Part shown: positions 12,609 through 27,244 of the stretch, piece after piece | Layout: every line of letters begins with the position of its first letter | Position numbering within the stretch: position 1 is the stretch's first letter | Origin: Neodiprion pinetum | Lineage: Eukaryota; Arthropoda; Insecta; Hymenoptera; Diprionidae | Assembly: GCF_021155775.2 (NCBI RefSeq) | Contig: NC_060234.1 | Span: forward strand, 33,973,026-34,037,025 | Reading direction: 5' to 3' | Length of the DNA: 64,000 nucleotides | The notes under the pieces: model-generated | Told to the model about the DNA's origin: nothing | The model's input: the letters and a program-made list of their open reading frames with translations, nothing else | Database searches by the model: none | Position numbers and translations under genes: made by a program

Positions 12609-15600
12609 GCTCGCTCCGCGAAGCGGGCTCGTATGTTGCTCTATGCGTATCCATGACAACGTTTCAACTTTCGTTGTGAACTTCCAGCGACCCGGTGTGT
12701 GTATGGAAAACGGCTCGCGGAGTATCCGTCTCTCTGTCTGTCCATGGGTGTCGGTTTGTCCCACGCTCGACGATGACGGAGGGTGAATGAGAGCGAGAGA
12801 GGCGGACACCTGCTCTGCCGATTAGCCTGCAAAAAATAGGCCGGATGATGCACTGGCTATAACTCTGCGGTGTTATAGATAATTTGCCTCGCCGCTAGTG
12901 GCCAACGTCCACTCGTCTACGTAGAAACCACGACGTGGTCTACTCTAGGAAATTCACACGCTTTGTCCCGTGGAGCAAATGATAATTTGCACGAGAGTTG
13001 TTTCATTTCTTTCTTTTCCTTTCCGATTCAATCTAGAAAGTTGACCAGTTTCCTCGTCAATTTTAACGATGTAAATCACGTTTCCGTAACGGTTCACGTA
13101 AAAATACGGAGGCGGAATTATTTTTCAGAATTTACAAATTTATTAATCAAACGCGTATTTTGCCTCAAGGAAAGTAAAGCACTTCTGGGCGCGAGTAATA
13201 CCGTCTTCGAAATAAGTCTGTATTGCGCACGGACCTTTCAGGAGGTTCGAGTGTACCTCCTTCAGCCTTCCTCTGAACCCGAACCATGGCAGAGGCGTGC
13301 ACAATAAACGCCTATGCACTCCGTTGCGTGACGGCTGCTTTGGTAAGTTCGAGTTCTTCCACGTTACGGTGTAGATAACCTTCACCCGGTCATTATTCTG
13401 GCATGTTTAATTGACCGTTTACAATAATTAAAGTGATACATTTATAAGGGCTGTTATTTTTTACTTTTAGCTACTTTTGGACTAACGGCCGAGACGTTTG
13501 CCGGACTGGCCAATTTCGATCGGGAGGGTAAAAAAAAAAAACCTCCCTCAAGAAACACTTTGCGACGGTGTCCGTCTCATCTATTCTTTACGAATCTTTA
13601 TACGAATCGTGACTTCGAGTCCAAGTATGCATCGGGTGATTGTCATTCCCGTGAACGTTTTACGCGTGAGTGTACCTTGACGAATTCACTTTCCGTCGGT
13701 ATTGAAAAGCACGATTAGGTACGCGAAAGTACCTCGAATTATATTGAATTTCAATCTTGGCAAATTTCATCAGAATTTCTTGGAAACTTTTTTTTATCGC
13801 ACAGTTTCGATTTTCGAATTACAGTTGCCAAGATAACGACGCAAGTGATGAATTTATCGGATCAAGTTGCACATTCTATTCTCTCATCGTCGGTAGGGAA
13901 AGCTCGGGCAAATCGGATAGTGATTATTTTCGGGAATCTGTCGTGGATGGTGATATATAACCTTGTTGTACCGAAAAATGTATCGAACATCGACGTCACG
14001 AAAGTTCTGGTCACCTCTTCGAGACCATAAACATGGACAATTTGGGATTTCCCGGTATCGGCGTTTCATTAATACTTTTGCCGAAATAAGTATTTCAACT
14101 TAATAACCTCAGAATCCATCCTTTCCCAACGAAATTACCCGAGCTTATACTATAATTGCCCAGTCTTATCGTCAGAAGGATGTTGCTAACATCCAGCCTC
14201 AGCATTTGCTGTTAATACCGAATTATGGAAATTTGCCAACGAGCACAGCCGATACAGACAAAAAGCGGATTAGTCACCGTCTTTGTGTGAAAAATTATGG
14301 GGCCAAACTGTAGACGACAGGAATAAGCGGCCTAAGTCATACGGTATCTAATATACGGGGAGAAAAAGGAAAGCAATTACTCCTGATTGAGTTTCTCGGA
14401 GGGTTCAAACGTGTTAAGCCTGTGCTTGGAGGCTGTATATAATGCGGCCAATGCCTCAAACGGACTAACGGGTCTTGTGCCTTTATACTTATCCACTCGG
14501 ACTTTGGTAGTTACTTTTGGGAAACGGTCAAAGATTAAAATGCTGATTTATCTCAGTATCCGTTTTGCCTGGGCACTTTGAGCCGCATACTATCTTCGTT
14601 AAGTACAGACTCTAACGTGAAAATTAGTTTGTGTTGTGAATTTCTATTGACCGACAATAGTTGGAAGAGTAAACAAATAGAAAAAGTACCGAGTGACTTG
14701 AACCTTTTGATTGTTTGATTTATATTAGTATTTTCAAATACCTAAAGTATACAATTTTACTTTAGGTTGTAGTTTGTTCCGAAATAACGGAATTCCGATA
14801 GTTGCTCCGAAAAGCTGCCACGTCCGGTGTTGAAAAAAGGTAAAAATTCGACACGAATCTTGCTCGGACGTTCGCTCGCTCAAGAATTCGCAGATAAACA
14901 ACAGACTAGATGTCTCGTTTCGCTTGGCGAAAATTCTCACGCTTCGAGCCTTTACACCTTGATTTGGATATTTTTCTTAACCGCGTAAGAATTGCGTTAC
15001 GCAGCTGCAGCGATAGAATTTTCCTCCCACATGTCGTCCAGCGTGAGACGCCTAGCTCGTCTGCCATCTCGACAAACGAGTAATTATACCACGACTCGCT
15101 GCTGCGGTATAATCACGTTACGAAATAACAACAACCATACACATAAGTGAACTGCAGAGAGTGACAAGACTCAGGTAATGCATTTTTCACTTCGGTAATC
15201 GTTCAAGATCATTCGTCCAGTGAAATTGCGGAAGTCGTTGCGAAATTGGTTCGGCGCGCTCGATTGCCAAAATGGCAGAGGAAAAGAGCAGGGATAGTCC
15301 GAAGGTGATTTTCACCTTAAATGACGAAGTGATAGGTCTTCGATTTCCCTGCGTTAAAGTGGCTGTCGAATCAGTCGAGTCAGGCTCGTCGTTGCGCTTG
15401 CATGTAAAGGTATACAGACTACATACCTGCGTTTTCCACGGGAGGAATTGTTCAGCGTGACCTCTGACCCGATCCCGTGCGCACGTCGCGACGCTCACGC
15501 AAGTAAATAAACGACCGTCGCTGGGCGAGTAAAGTGCCGCTGTGCTCTTCCTCTCTGCTCGGGCTGGCCCCGTATGAATATGCAGGAGTGTTGATATCGA

Positions 15601-16444
15601 TCATTCATTGATCCCAAGGACCAAGGGGCATCGGGGTGACCTGGTCCCCGCGTCCACCCTCTTCGCGAGCTTCTCTCGTGCCGTTTCATTTCCGTCACCC
15701 GATCGATTCAATTCCAAACAAACGCTCGCAGAAATATGCTGACTCTATTTTCCACTACCGCTGTCTTTTTCCTTGTCTGTGTGTATTTTCATCGAAGTCT
15801 TTCAGGTCTCCGATGACAACGAAAGACCTCGCCTTGGTTTTTCGGTGTCGCTGAAATCACGACGCGAAGAATGCGGTCAAGGTGCTCCCAGAGAATCCAC
15901 CATTTTTCGAACAACAATCTGGGAACAAGTTCGTCGTGAACGTAAATCTCGATTTCATATATTACTGTAACGGCACGTGTTCGTAACGGGCATCGATTTC
16001 ATCTGCGCCTAATTTCAGGCGGTTACGAACGTCGATTGTGAAATGAGCCTGGCGTCGTATAAATTAGTACCCTGAAGAAAAAAGAAATTGGTAAATTTCA
16101 CGAATAAGAAAGTACTGGAAACTTCCGAGATCAGGGCAATTGTTGACCATGTGTCAAATGCGGCGGTGACTCGTGTATCATCGCGTCCGTTTTTGGTCGG
16201 GAAGTTCGTGTTTCACCAATTCGCTGCAGTCACGTATTATAGAACACGAGGAAAGGAGATATTATACGAGGGGTACATACGTCAAGTGGGGCACAAACGA
16301 CGACGATACATACACTTATTAACCTACTCTTTATACAGCAGAGAGTGGGTATAATTTGCGAGAAATTGGCAAGAGTTGGAGACTCGAGACAAGCCGTAAT
16401 GCGGGGGAGTTAATAGAGCGTGAATTAGTCTTCAGCGGCAACAG
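12609..16444. other. Non-coding stretch with one weak short-ORF candidate
   Basis: At 15272 an ATG in good context (CCAAAATGG) opens 62 codons (MAEEKSRDSPKVIF...). A possible donor (AAAG|GTATAC) lies at about 15408/15409. A 103-codon frame lies opposite. I do not recognise the peptide. The rest is AT-rich and empty. Confidence 0.5.
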
Positions 16445-16467
16445 CGGCAGCAGCAGCAGCAGCAGCA
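16445..16467. repeat. (CAG)n repeat
   Basis: About seven CAG units. They encode poly-Ser or poly-Ala in frames I judge non-coding. Confidence 0.9.
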
Positions 16468-19400
16468 ATAACGAATTGAGACATGGCGTATGTCTCGTAT
16501 GTATACGTATACGTATAGACGTTGTACATGTTTATCGTGTAACCTATTCCGAGGAGAGAATGAAACCGCGTTTGCTGGATAAATTGATGTATGTGGACGC
16601 GTATCGCCGCATGCATAAAGAATATAACAGAGCAAGGCCACCTTCGTCGAGACTTCGATCGCAGCTCGCTCGTCAAGCTGGTAATATCGAGCCAAGTGCC
16701 AGGTAAGTAGATAAGACAATGAGACCATCCACAGGGATCAAGTGTATGCAAAGCAGGCGGTTACCACGCAGATAGCCGGCCGCCTCGTACGCGCGTCCGT
16801 CTGTTTGTCGGTAAAACATCGGGCACCGCTGCGAGACCGGACGTTTTGTCTGTAAATTTATGCTAATCGTAATGTATCAGTAGCTCTGGAAGCGCAAACC
16901 GCCGCTGGGTAAGCTCCGAAGCGATTAACCGATAAAATTGGTGGTATCCTTTTTTTGTCCCTAACGGAGGGATCCTCAGAATGAGCCTGATCCTACACGT
17001 AGTAATGAACATGCGGATATAATGAGGATCGGTAAATCGTATCCTTTTGTTTTTTACCCTGAAATCTTCTTCTCTTCGAAGCAAAATTACTGTAGAATTT
17101 GAAAATTACCAACAATTGTTAGCCATCATTACACGTAGAATGAAACGTAAATTTTAGTTGGTTATCATGCTTCTTTTCATGTCAAATTTTTTCTCCGTCA
17201 CAGAGGAAACACTATTACTTTACTTGACTGTATCATGTTATATTATTATATCCCCACGAATTCCCAATCACGGTTGTGAAATTAAGATTGCATTAATATT
17301 ATTGTTAGTGTTATTCCCCACACATAAAAATTGGTATTTTTATATCGACGTAAGAGTTGATACCAAGAAGTACCGCATGTCGTTGAATACTCATTGCCGT
17401 AAAACAAATTCCACGATACGCATCTTTCGGATAAACTTCATTATGCTATAAGAAAATTTATCCTCTTTCGTCAAGCTTCTATCATCGCGTACGCAGCGGC
17501 TCGTATGAACTATACGAGAGAAATTTTCAATATTTCTTACAACGCCAGTAGTTAATAAAAAAAAAAATCGAACAAGGTCATCTTCGAAGCGAAGAGCATG
17601 AAAGAAAATGCTATATCGTATCGTAGCATCTCTCAACGCAGCACTCAATGGATGGCATTGCTCAAACTTTGGCTCAAACTTGAACGACGAGTTAAAGTCA
17701 TCGACTAAAATATTTGCTGAATAAGTCCAATATCGAAAGAACAAAGTCTTGGTTCGCTCGGAGGCGACGAGAGGTGGATGAAAAATCGGACTGCAACGGT
17801 ACACATACGCAGAAATGAATCGCGCGAATATGCGCTGAAATAATTTCATAATTCGCAGGTATCGCAGTTTCAGGATGGCGAAATACGAATATTACACACT
17901 CTGGCGTTGGCTTCGTTTCGCGTTAATCTCAACGATGAACCAGGTATACGAACGAGACGGTATTACAGAGGAAGCGTTGCCCATTTGCGTCAAGCAAGAT
18001 TCGCATAAATGTACGCACCGTCAGCAGGCCGAGTACACCTACTTAATGCACCATTTGCGATTATAAAGAGGGAGCAGGCTTCGGCCGAGAGACGCGGCGA
18101 TCGAATATAATTAATCGACTTCTGTGGTATGTAATGCCTTGTAACGGAAGACTCGACACTACGCATTCCCCAATCACCGCATGCGAGTGAATCGGCGCAC
18201 ATACATATGGTAATGAATTATTAAAACTAGCCCAGGAACGAGCAAATTCTTATATTTGTGACCCTTGTAATCAACTGCGGTATATGGGTACAGAGCCGCA
18301 GAGACCGTACCGATTTAGATTGCGATAGAGCTCTCTTATTTCATTCAAGGACAAATTACGGAAGCTTGAGGTTGAATTTCCTGCAAACTGCAGTGATGCC
18401 GGAAATTTGCAGGCAAACCAAAGTCTGAAAAGTTGATTATATACGTATGTGTATAACGTAAGAATGTGAAAAAAACATGGTTAACTCATCGAGATTTGGT
18501 CGGAACTCATACAAGAGTCACGGTTCTTTCACCCGAACCGAGGCGAGCCGATGAAATTCACTTGAAATTTTTGCTGACGCTGGCGTATTAATTTATTCTA
18601 CTGCATTCCCGCAAGGTCGCGGAGTATATTTCACGCAAGGCAAATCCCTCGGCTAGGCTTATAGGTGCTCCACATAATTTCCCATGCCGAGCAACAATCT
18701 GCGCGTCAACCGTCCTTCGGGCCGATATTTAAATGAAACTGGGACCCAAGACCCGCAGGAGAAACGGACAGCGAACCGCTGGTCATTCATCCCTCGGTGG
18801 ACCTCCGGTGCCGGGCAACGGATCCAAAACGGTCAGATATCTACCTGACCCAATTGAATCGGGGGTGAAATCCGGGCCTCGCAAGGGTGCGCTGATATTG
18901 TAATTCCCAAATCGAGGCCGAGACGGCCAGAACGGTCAGCGAACGCCGTAAGTTCCCATGGCTCTCGGCTACCTGATGCGAATGTGTAACAAACCCCGGA
19001 TCGCCCGATATTACCTGGGCACCGCCGCTGACCGCGGTCACATCAGAGTAGCCATTGTCGGACGGAAAGAAGGATGGAAGGAAGGTCCCGTTTAAATTAG
19101 TCCGAAAAGGAGCAGGCGTCGGTTGGTGCGTCGAGGCGCTCTCGTTTCGTCCTTACGACCTTCTCGTGCTGAGGCCCGCGGCCGATCCCTGGGAAACTAT
19201 AACACCGTACGTAAGGTGGTGTGTTTTTCAAACTCCTCGGAGAACGAACGGTTCTCGTCCGTGTGGCTGCTCGCATCTGGACACGCCGACGTGCCTCGCG
19301 AGCTGACGGTGTATAAATTGACCGCTCCATTTTGTTGCCCCGGTTTAATCGACGTCTGGAGTAAGGCAGCAACGGATTTTCATCCCTACCTCAACGCCGG

Positions 19401-21000
19401 CTAGACTTCCAACACACTTTCGTCGAAGCTGTCGCGTGTACGTACACCAAGCGTAACTTATACGAGCTAGGCGAGCGAGCGGACGGATGATATTCACTTT
19501 TTCGCCTCAAGCCGTTCAACGGTCACTTTAATCAGTCACATGCTCGACGGAAAGAGAGAAATAGCGCGACTACTCGATCTTGTTGGTATACCTATTCCTA
19601 TACATATCTATCCATTTATATGTGTATATACACGATGAAAAGCAAGTTTGCTCGCACCTTGTAGTCTCGGCGCGTTTTTCAACTGACATCCCCGGGGATG
19701 ATAATTCTGCGGTAGCTGGTAGAATAACCGATATTCCAGCGTGTATGCACGCGTGGTTGAAGCAGCGACGGAGGACAACTCCTTCGGTAAACTGAGTCAC
19801 CTGGGTATCTGCGCCTCGGCGATACGACGCAAGTGTACCTGGTACACATGCTCGTGTGTGGAGGATGATACCCGCAGCGTCGTTTTTCCCAGCTTACACC
19901 AAAGTTGCGTAATTAGTGGATCGATCAACCCAACGAATACCCGATTATACGCACCAACGTTGATCCGCCTGAGCAACTATACCTTGTAAAATCGTGCCTC
20001 CTCATGTAGCCGACGACGAGCCGTTGCAGTGGAGAGTTGACCGAGTAGGTATCAAAACTGGAGCGATTAATCAAGTTCCGTTTCTTCTCTTCCTTTTGTC
20101 GCTCCCGGGCGAAGATGCGATTCGTCCGAAAGACAATCAGCTGAGGGCAAACACCTTTGGTCTAATAGATCATCGACTCCTTTGTCCTTCGAGGAACGTC
20201 CAACGGCTATCCGACGCAACCGAACACCCGAACACCCGAGAAACGAAGGGGACCCGGTCGTTCGGTCCCAAATTGAAAATCGGGCATTTAAATGGATCCG
20301 AAGGGTTATCTACCTGCCCGACCCCCGTGCCCTCTTCAATTCACCCCTGCACCGGCCGGTGTCCGGAATCCGGACCCCCTTTGAATCGGGGTCCCGTCGA
20401 GGAATCTGGTTTTCAGCACACGATGCCCCCGAGGATCTCGGCGCAGGTATACCTGACCCCTGAATCAAATACCCGGTGGCGAGATAACCTCTTCCTGTAA
20501 GATATTGCGGGGTCCCCTAACCGGGGCGCCGCACGCGTGCAGCTCCAAGTTCGTTGGCTGCTCCGCTCGAGCCGAATGGGTTTTTTTCATCCGACCGGAC
20601 GGATGGACGGAGGAACGGACGGTCAGGGCCGAAAACTTGATGGTTTGATGGCGACAAAAAATATATTCCGGTGTCGGGTGCCTCGGGGTTTTTTCCTCCT
20701 TTCGTCCTTCTCGCGAGAATTTCCGGCCCCACGACGAATTGACCGCTCGCCTCTCCGAGCCGGGATCGCATAACAGTTGATATTCACTGCGAGACCGCGC
20801 TGGAAGTAAACTTTTCTGAATTTTTCGTTTTTCGCGCACTCAGAGATTTCGTGTCAAACTCGTGATGGAATATTCATCTCTCGGTTTCTCTGCCAAGGAT
20901 GCCGAACAACTGTATTTAACGTGAACAACGATTTGATGGATTATTTGAGAATGTCGAAGAGGCTTTCTTTGGAACAAAAAAATACTGAGACCAAGGTACT
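16468..21000. other. Non-coding stretch
   Basis: The part from 18.7 to 20.8 kb is GC-richer, so overlapping open frames (up to 168 codons at 19994-20500) appear there. They lack a recognisable domain or splice logic. Nothing else was found. Confidence 0.55.
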
Positions 21001-24000
21001 GTAGAAGCTTCTTTATTTGCGAACATTGCTACATTTGATACTCATGTGTATTGAAAAAAGACGTTGGAGCAGATCCTGGAACATCTTACACAGGAAATAT
21101 GAGGTTACAAAACCATCAACGTTGGCCAATGGTTCAACCGCAACTTTGATAACCGGCCAACGATTTTTACGAGCAGCCTTGTGGCTGCGAGACTTCAGCC
21201 TGAAATCACATTTTGCCTGGGGAATCCTTGAGGAAAAGTTGCGGAGGTCCGTTTCCAGCACGTCTCGCCTGACTAGGGTGAGAGACTCGGGCTGCGTGGG
21301 ATAGCTTAGAAAGAAGCCTGGCGATTGGTGTCTGGTTGCTGGCCAATGAGGGCTCGCTGGTAACCCGCCCACAGATTATAGCCGGCTGTCGGTCCAGCCT
21401 TTCGCTTCTCAGAGTCTAGATGCTGGACCGTATGCAGCTGGTTAGCCGTACGTTCAACTCGAGAGTTTTTGAGCAGGATGGAACCTGACATTCGCCTCGC
21501 CCAAGACTACCGCAATTTTTGTAACGGCTATTTTGGATGTGCGGTTTTTGATAAAAATTGAGTAGATGAACGAAGCGCCAACGACGGTTGACGTTCAGAC
21601 GCAGATCGTCGGAGCTGATCGATAATACGTTCGACCATATTATATTATCCATCTTCACCTTGTTATTAACGGGTATTTGCCGTCGTGCAAACCGGATCAA
21701 CTTGCCTATTCGATGATAGTTGACGAGACGAATATATCTAAAAGCCTGAGTTAATTACATACTTTATTCTTAGAAGTTTTATCGTCGGGTAAATAAGCGG
21801 TCGCAGCTATCGGACTCGCGTCGTATCCGCAAGCGCGCCCGAAGCAAGTAACCTAAAACCGAAGCTATAACAGAATAAATTTTACGAAACTTCCTCGACA
21901 GTTCTCTCTTTCGACTATTTGCAAAAGGATTGCGAATCTGAATTTTCGACAATTGAGTACGAGCTTTTTGCCACGTACGCTGCTCGTCAACTGACATCGG
22001 AATAAAAATAATAAAAAATTTGAGCCTTGAAATTTCGGGGGCAACACCGAAAGGGCCAAGCCCGAATCGGATCCCTCGAAAGGGGATGTTCTGACGAACC
22101 CTCGTTAGATCTCCTCTTCAATTGCGTGCGCGAATAGCCGAGCTCCGATTGGCCCGTAAACTGGAGCAGCGCACAAAGGGGGGCTGGTCCAAGAAATCAA
22201 GTTATACAAGATTAATATTACGAGGCGCTTACGATCCCCCCAGCTTCTGCCAATCTGATCTTCTCAGTTGATTCAGATCGTCTCGAGCCTTTGCACAGCA
22301 CGGAGATCTTTGCCGGGACGAATCTAGCTTCCCCATCTTGACGGACGTGCATATTGTCTCGGTGCCTACAAAACCGTGCATCCGTGGACCATGGAGGCTG
22401 GGACTTACTTCCGCGGAATCTGATCGTCTACCGCAGTCAGTCCGAAGTTCCGTCAATCGAAGATCCCGCGCCCGTGATCAGGGTAAGTAATTCGTTATAC
22501 GAATATATTCCATTTGTGCATGAATATTTTCGAATTGATGAATTGCACGTAACGCCTTGAGAGCCGACCGCACGCCGTATACGAAACTACACGACGATGG
22601 ACGACGTTAATTGAATAAATAGAAACCGTATCATCCTTGTGACAAGAATTCCTTTTTCCGCAATTAGCGATAGACGTTTTCCCCCCCAATTCAACGCGAA
22701 TACAACTACTCTAATATTATGGTCAAGTATAGCTGTACATCATTAGGCGCAGCACGGCGAGGCGAGCTCGTAGTCTAAATGATAAAAACGAAGGTCCAAC
22801 GAAGCTTCTAATCTGCCGCTAAATGCACAAACTGGCCTACACACGCGATTCATTCGTATGAGTTTCTAATGTGTGCATAGCGGACGCACCGCGGTACCTG
22901 ACACAGTAAAGACACATTCTGCATGCGACACACCGACGATCCTCGTATAATACGCGATACGACAGAGTCATAATATACCTGTACAGGCAACGAGAGTTTC
23001 CGGCGAGATAACTCGTTGCCAGATGAGGTGCGCGGGGTTTTGGTGGGAGGGGGTTAAACGATAGGAAAGCCCGCGAGTGTTTGCAACGTGTATGAACACA
23101 GGCTTGCTGATTTTACACGTACACGCGACATATACGTCAAAATCATTTTAGTATTGGATTACGTCGCCAATCATTATAAGCATGGATATTACAGCTATCG
23201 ATTAGGAAAATATAATTGAGGTCACGATTTCTTTTGGAAATTTCCCGCGCGCAATTTCAGCATCGTTAATTGTTGCTCGTGTGCTGTAGGGTCTCCTTAT
23301 ATTCTCGCAAGTATTATACCTGGATGAGGATATAATTTAGGAATGCAAAAGTGCAAGTTTCCAGCTTGTCGCATAGTAAATTTCGTAAATGTTATTAAAA
23401 TTCTATCTGTATTTCTCTTTCTATTACACACTAATTGATAAAGATTCCTTTTGCACTTTTTTCACGACGGGTGTAATATATATGCAATTCATATTTCTCA
23501 TTGCGTAATGAGAATAATATTCGCTTTGTTTATCTTGTTCTTATCGTTAATACCCAGGAAGGGATACGATTAAATAATGTGTTGACGAATGTTTGAATGA
23601 TTCACAGTTTCTCGATGTACAGTTTTTAATCCCCCCCCCCCCCGACAATACCGTTGCGTTACACCTGACAGCGAGCATGCGATGGTGTTGGCCAGTCAAA
23701 CGAGTGCTGCATTTAATGAGTAAGAGACGAAAATAAGAAATACAATTCTCTTCGATAGCCTTTACGATTCTCAGGTTCCGGAATGCCTTTGTCGAAAAAT
23801 TTGCGAAAAAACACGATTGCACGCATCGCCTCTCGTGATATTTTCTCCGTATGGCGTGGATCCTCTCAAACGATCTCTGATAATCGTCGTTCCATTTCAA
23901 TCAGCAATTACGTCTGTGGAAGTTGGGAGTAAAATTCGCCGGTGGAATGAGTCACGCAAACGCCCGATGCCGACGCGTGCGGCCACGCAATCCGGAAGAC

Positions 24001-25043
24001 ACGTGATTCACCGGACTAACCACGGCATTGCAACATCCACAGGCATCTTTGACCAACCGATGATTCTTCGTCCCTGCACCGATCGATGGCGTGCCAATTC
24101 TTCTACTTACGATCAATATCGGCTTACGATCGCCGCTCGCACTCGAGTCTCCGAATAAACTTTCGCGTCTAGCCGCAACGTCGCGGGTCGGCGCAAATGA
24201 ATGCGAGATTCTAGGAATCAATTATTTCTTCCCATTGTTCGCCCGCCGAATTTGTCACAAACGTTTCACGGTGAAACGCGCGCCGCGTGCGGCAAATGCA
24301 AATTACACGTCGTCGAGACGCGCTCGTCCGTCTCTGAGCTCTTTGTGGAGGTACATAAAGATTCATATCATTGCGCGCTACCGCTTTTGTTGTCACTCGT
24401 CGTACGCCTTGCAAGAAATAAAACTATCGCCTCCGACCAAGTCTTTCATCCCGCCTTTCATGGTCCTCGGACTTTACCAGAGTCCATTGCTTCGACTGCG
24501 GGCGTATACACACACCTATCTCTATATACATCGACCGATCGACGCCAGGGGGAATTCTTGACCGCAGACGTATACCCGATTGGTTCCTTCGATTTCTAAG
24601 AGGCGTCCGCGCCGATCGACACCCACAAGATATGCACGGATCAAAGTATATTTTCCTTGTTCTTCAAACTTTCCTCAGTGAGTAAAATATTTCATCCGAT
24701 TTGTAAAGTGCCTGAAAGGGATCTGAAATTCGCATCGCTCAATCACCGAATGAAACAATAACCAGCCAAGGGGATCGAACGAAATCAATTCTTCCAGAAT
24801 CGATCGTACTCCGATATTAATAGCCCGCAGAGCTTACCCCAACCCTCGGAACCAGTAAGTATGCAATACCGGCTACAGAAGCCGCGGTATTTCATTGCGT
24901 GAATGGAAGCATGAGCCGAAGAGCACACGCCGTAATGGAAACGTGACACGGGATATTCTTCGGCACGCATGGCTCTAAGGAGTCTCGGAGAGGAGGGGAT
25001 GGGGAAAGGGGTCGGCGAGATGTGGCAACGGCACGGAGAAGAG
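21001..25043. other. Non-coding stretch
   Basis: The longest frames are 156 codons (24091-24561, +) and 132 codons (24201-24599, +). They overlap each other in different frames, which argues against both. No repeat family was recognised apart from the C13 tract. Confidence 0.55.
23631..23643. repeat. C13 homopolymer
   Basis: Thirteen consecutive C residues. Confidence 0.9.
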
Positions 25044-25074
25044 GCAACAGCAGCAGCAACAGCAGCAACAGCAG
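25044..25074. repeat. CAG/CAA repeat
   Basis: A mixed CAG/CAA run that would encode poly-Gln in one frame (an opa-like repeat). The surrounding frame shows no other sign of coding. Confidence 0.85.
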
Positions 25075-26220
25075 CTACGATACACGTCGAGATAAGAACG
25101 GAGATGAGACACCGCTCGGAACAAAAGAGGGCAGCTAGCCTGGCGGTAAAAGCTAGGCTCAGTTGTAATAACCGACAAGCCGTCTTCGCGTTTCTACATC
25201 CCCAGCTGCGCTCACGCCTCCCATGGTTGTTCTCTAGCTGCTCTCGAAACTCCTCGCGCGTGTTCTCGGGACGCGGGTTTCAACCTCGAGCCGAACACAC
25301 AGTGGCGCTGAGGTTATCTCCGAGGAGGATCGGGTGACCACGTTGACCGGAGTGCTCGCCGCCGCCGCCACCTCCCGCTGCAATTGTCCGAGCTCTTCTT
25401 GTGCCGATCCTCCTTGTCCAGCGCCGCGTCAAGCTCGGATGCCACCTTATCTTAATGCCGTTCGTACACGGCGATGCTGCTCCGAGCTGGAGAGGCTAGC
25501 GTAGAGCCGGCTAGAGTATGACCGCCTCGACCAATACGCATTTTATTACCTCGACGAAGCCCAAAACGAGGAACTCTTTGCCCGCAACGTGAAGCAAGTA
25601 TGGAGCCGCTTAATAGGCCTGGTTCCGTTTGGAAGAGTTTCTTCGGCTTTCGTTACCGGAGTCGTCAACTCTCTTTCGAAACGAGACGGAACCGAGCTAA
25701 CGTCCTGACTCCGAGCCAGTTCCGCTCCAGTATCTGTATCCAGTTGGTTCAATGTATAGTCTTCTGCTGTGAGTAGGTACCGTTGCGTCATGTGGAAGAA
25801 ATCAGAATCTTCGAAATGCGTGGTTAATGTAGAATCAGACACTCTCTTTCTCTCTTTCTCTCTCTCTCTCTGTCTCTCTCTGGTGAGTATCCGTTTAGCT
25901 ACTTTCTGTCAACCTCCTCTTCTGAACTATTTCCTGCTGTCTCCTGCCCATTTTTGGGCTTTGCTTTCAGGTTTTTTCCTCTCCCTTCGCAAAATGTTGA
26001 ACTAAAAATCTTCGTTGCTCTCTTCTGAGCTACGGGCTGAGGTAATAAACCGAAGACTGGTTCTTTGTAACCTAAAATTCTTGGCTGTAACCACTTTGAC
26101 AGTTGACGGACGATTGTCACGTTGTTTACAACTCCCACGCTGCCTTCCCTCTTGCCATTGGACGACCGCTAGGGAATTGCTCGTTGGATCTTCGTAGGAC
26201 CGCGATCCATCTATCTACAA
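25075..26220. other. GC-rich then CT-rich flank upstream of the LINE remnant
   Basis: From about 25.2 to 25.5 kb the DNA is GC-rich. From about 25.85 kb it turns pyrimidine-rich and may already belong to the 5' UTR of the retrotransposon. The boundary cannot be placed without other copies. Confidence 0.4.
25841..25880. repeat. CT microsatellite
   Basis: About 40 bp of CT with TTT interruptions, followed by TGGTGAGT, which resembles a donor site. Confidence 0.9.
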
Positions 26221-26270
26221 CCTAGGATAGTATAGGTATCTCCGCTACTGGTAACATCTGTCTGCTCCCT

Positions 26271-27244
26271 ATGACGACCCCTCTATGCTTCGAGTGTAAT
26301 AAGGCGATAGCCAATCAGCCGCTGTCTTGCTCTCACTGTCACCGTTCCTTTCATCAAATTCAAAAGTTATTTGTCTTACCGATTGGTTAATAGTTGCTGC
26401 CTAACTCATCTCGCCACGATGCCTGATAATCAGTCGTCGCAGCAAATTGCTGGTAAAAATTCGCTTGCTCCGTCAACTACGCAGAGTGACCAAATGACAC
26501 TTGAGTCGATCGTATCTATATTACGTGCTTCTGAATCAAAATTTGCTGCTTTTGCAAGTGAGCAGCGACAAATTTTGAGTAACATTAATGCATCTGTAAA
26601 TGAAATCCCGAAGCTTATTGAAGCAGTCAACATGCACTCTGAAAAAATCGCAAAATTAGAAAATGCCAATGCTCATTTGTTAGAGGAGATTGCGGGTGTC
26701 AGATCCAAGCTTAACTCCTCTCCTAACTCTCCTCACTGTAACGCGTCGAACTAGATTATTGTATCGGGTCTCCCTTCTGGTTTGCAAGATACTCCCGTCT
26801 CTCTTGTACAAAAAGTTTTCAACGCACTAGGCATAGCTGAATTGTCTCCTTATATTCTTGCGGTTCGTGTGATGCAGAAGAAAAACTCCAATCTCAATTG
26901 TGATCCGTTTCCGTCCTCCTCAAATCTAACCACTCGCGTTTCTCTCTCACTCGCTGTCACACTGACATCTGATGCCGTTTGTGTAGCTGTCATCAACAGC
27001 AAGCGTATCAAGCGTGATTTAAAGATAAGTGAAGTTCTCGGCTCAAATTTTTCTGGCAGTATTTTCGTAAATAAGCTTCTGCCTTCGGAAGTGTATAATG
27101 GTACTACGTCAAGCCAAAGCTCGTGCAGCTGAAATGTCTTACAAAAATGTTTGGGTTCAAAATTTAACTATTTTTGCCAGAAAAGAAAATGATCAACCTT
27201 CAATCGAAATTCGTCCTCCTGACGATCTCGCTGAATTAATTTGA
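26271..27244 (+). pseudogene. Retrotransposon ORF1 protein, inactivated by stops and frameshifts
   Basis: The order of parts matches ORF1 proteins of insect LINE-type elements. First comes an N-terminal PHD-like finger at 26271-26390, with C-x2-C (CFEC), C-x2-C-x4-H (CSHCHRSFH) and then a premature TAA. A shift to another frame continues with LVNSCC at about 26380-26405, where the last finger cysteines are expected. Next, from 26419, is a Ser/Gln-rich stretch and a predicted coiled coil (about 26520-26720, heptad-like I/L with K/E: SEKIAKLENANAHLLEEIAG). A TAG at 26752 interrupts it. The same frame resumes with IIVSGLPSGLQ, the usual start of the RRM-like core. A further frameshift near 27100 moves to the C-terminal segment ARAAEMSYKNVWVQNLTIFA...DDLAELI, ending at TGA 27242-27244. 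That segment resembles the baculovirus FP25K-like C-terminal domain of such ORF1s. At least three lesions mean it cannot encode an intact protein. In life the protein binds element RNA. Confidence 0.75.

Noticed and set aside
15272..15460. 62-codon frame with good start context (MAEEKSRDSPKV...)
   Set aside because: Not recognised, faces a 103-codon frame on the other strand, and no downstream exon could be found. Too short to separate from chance.
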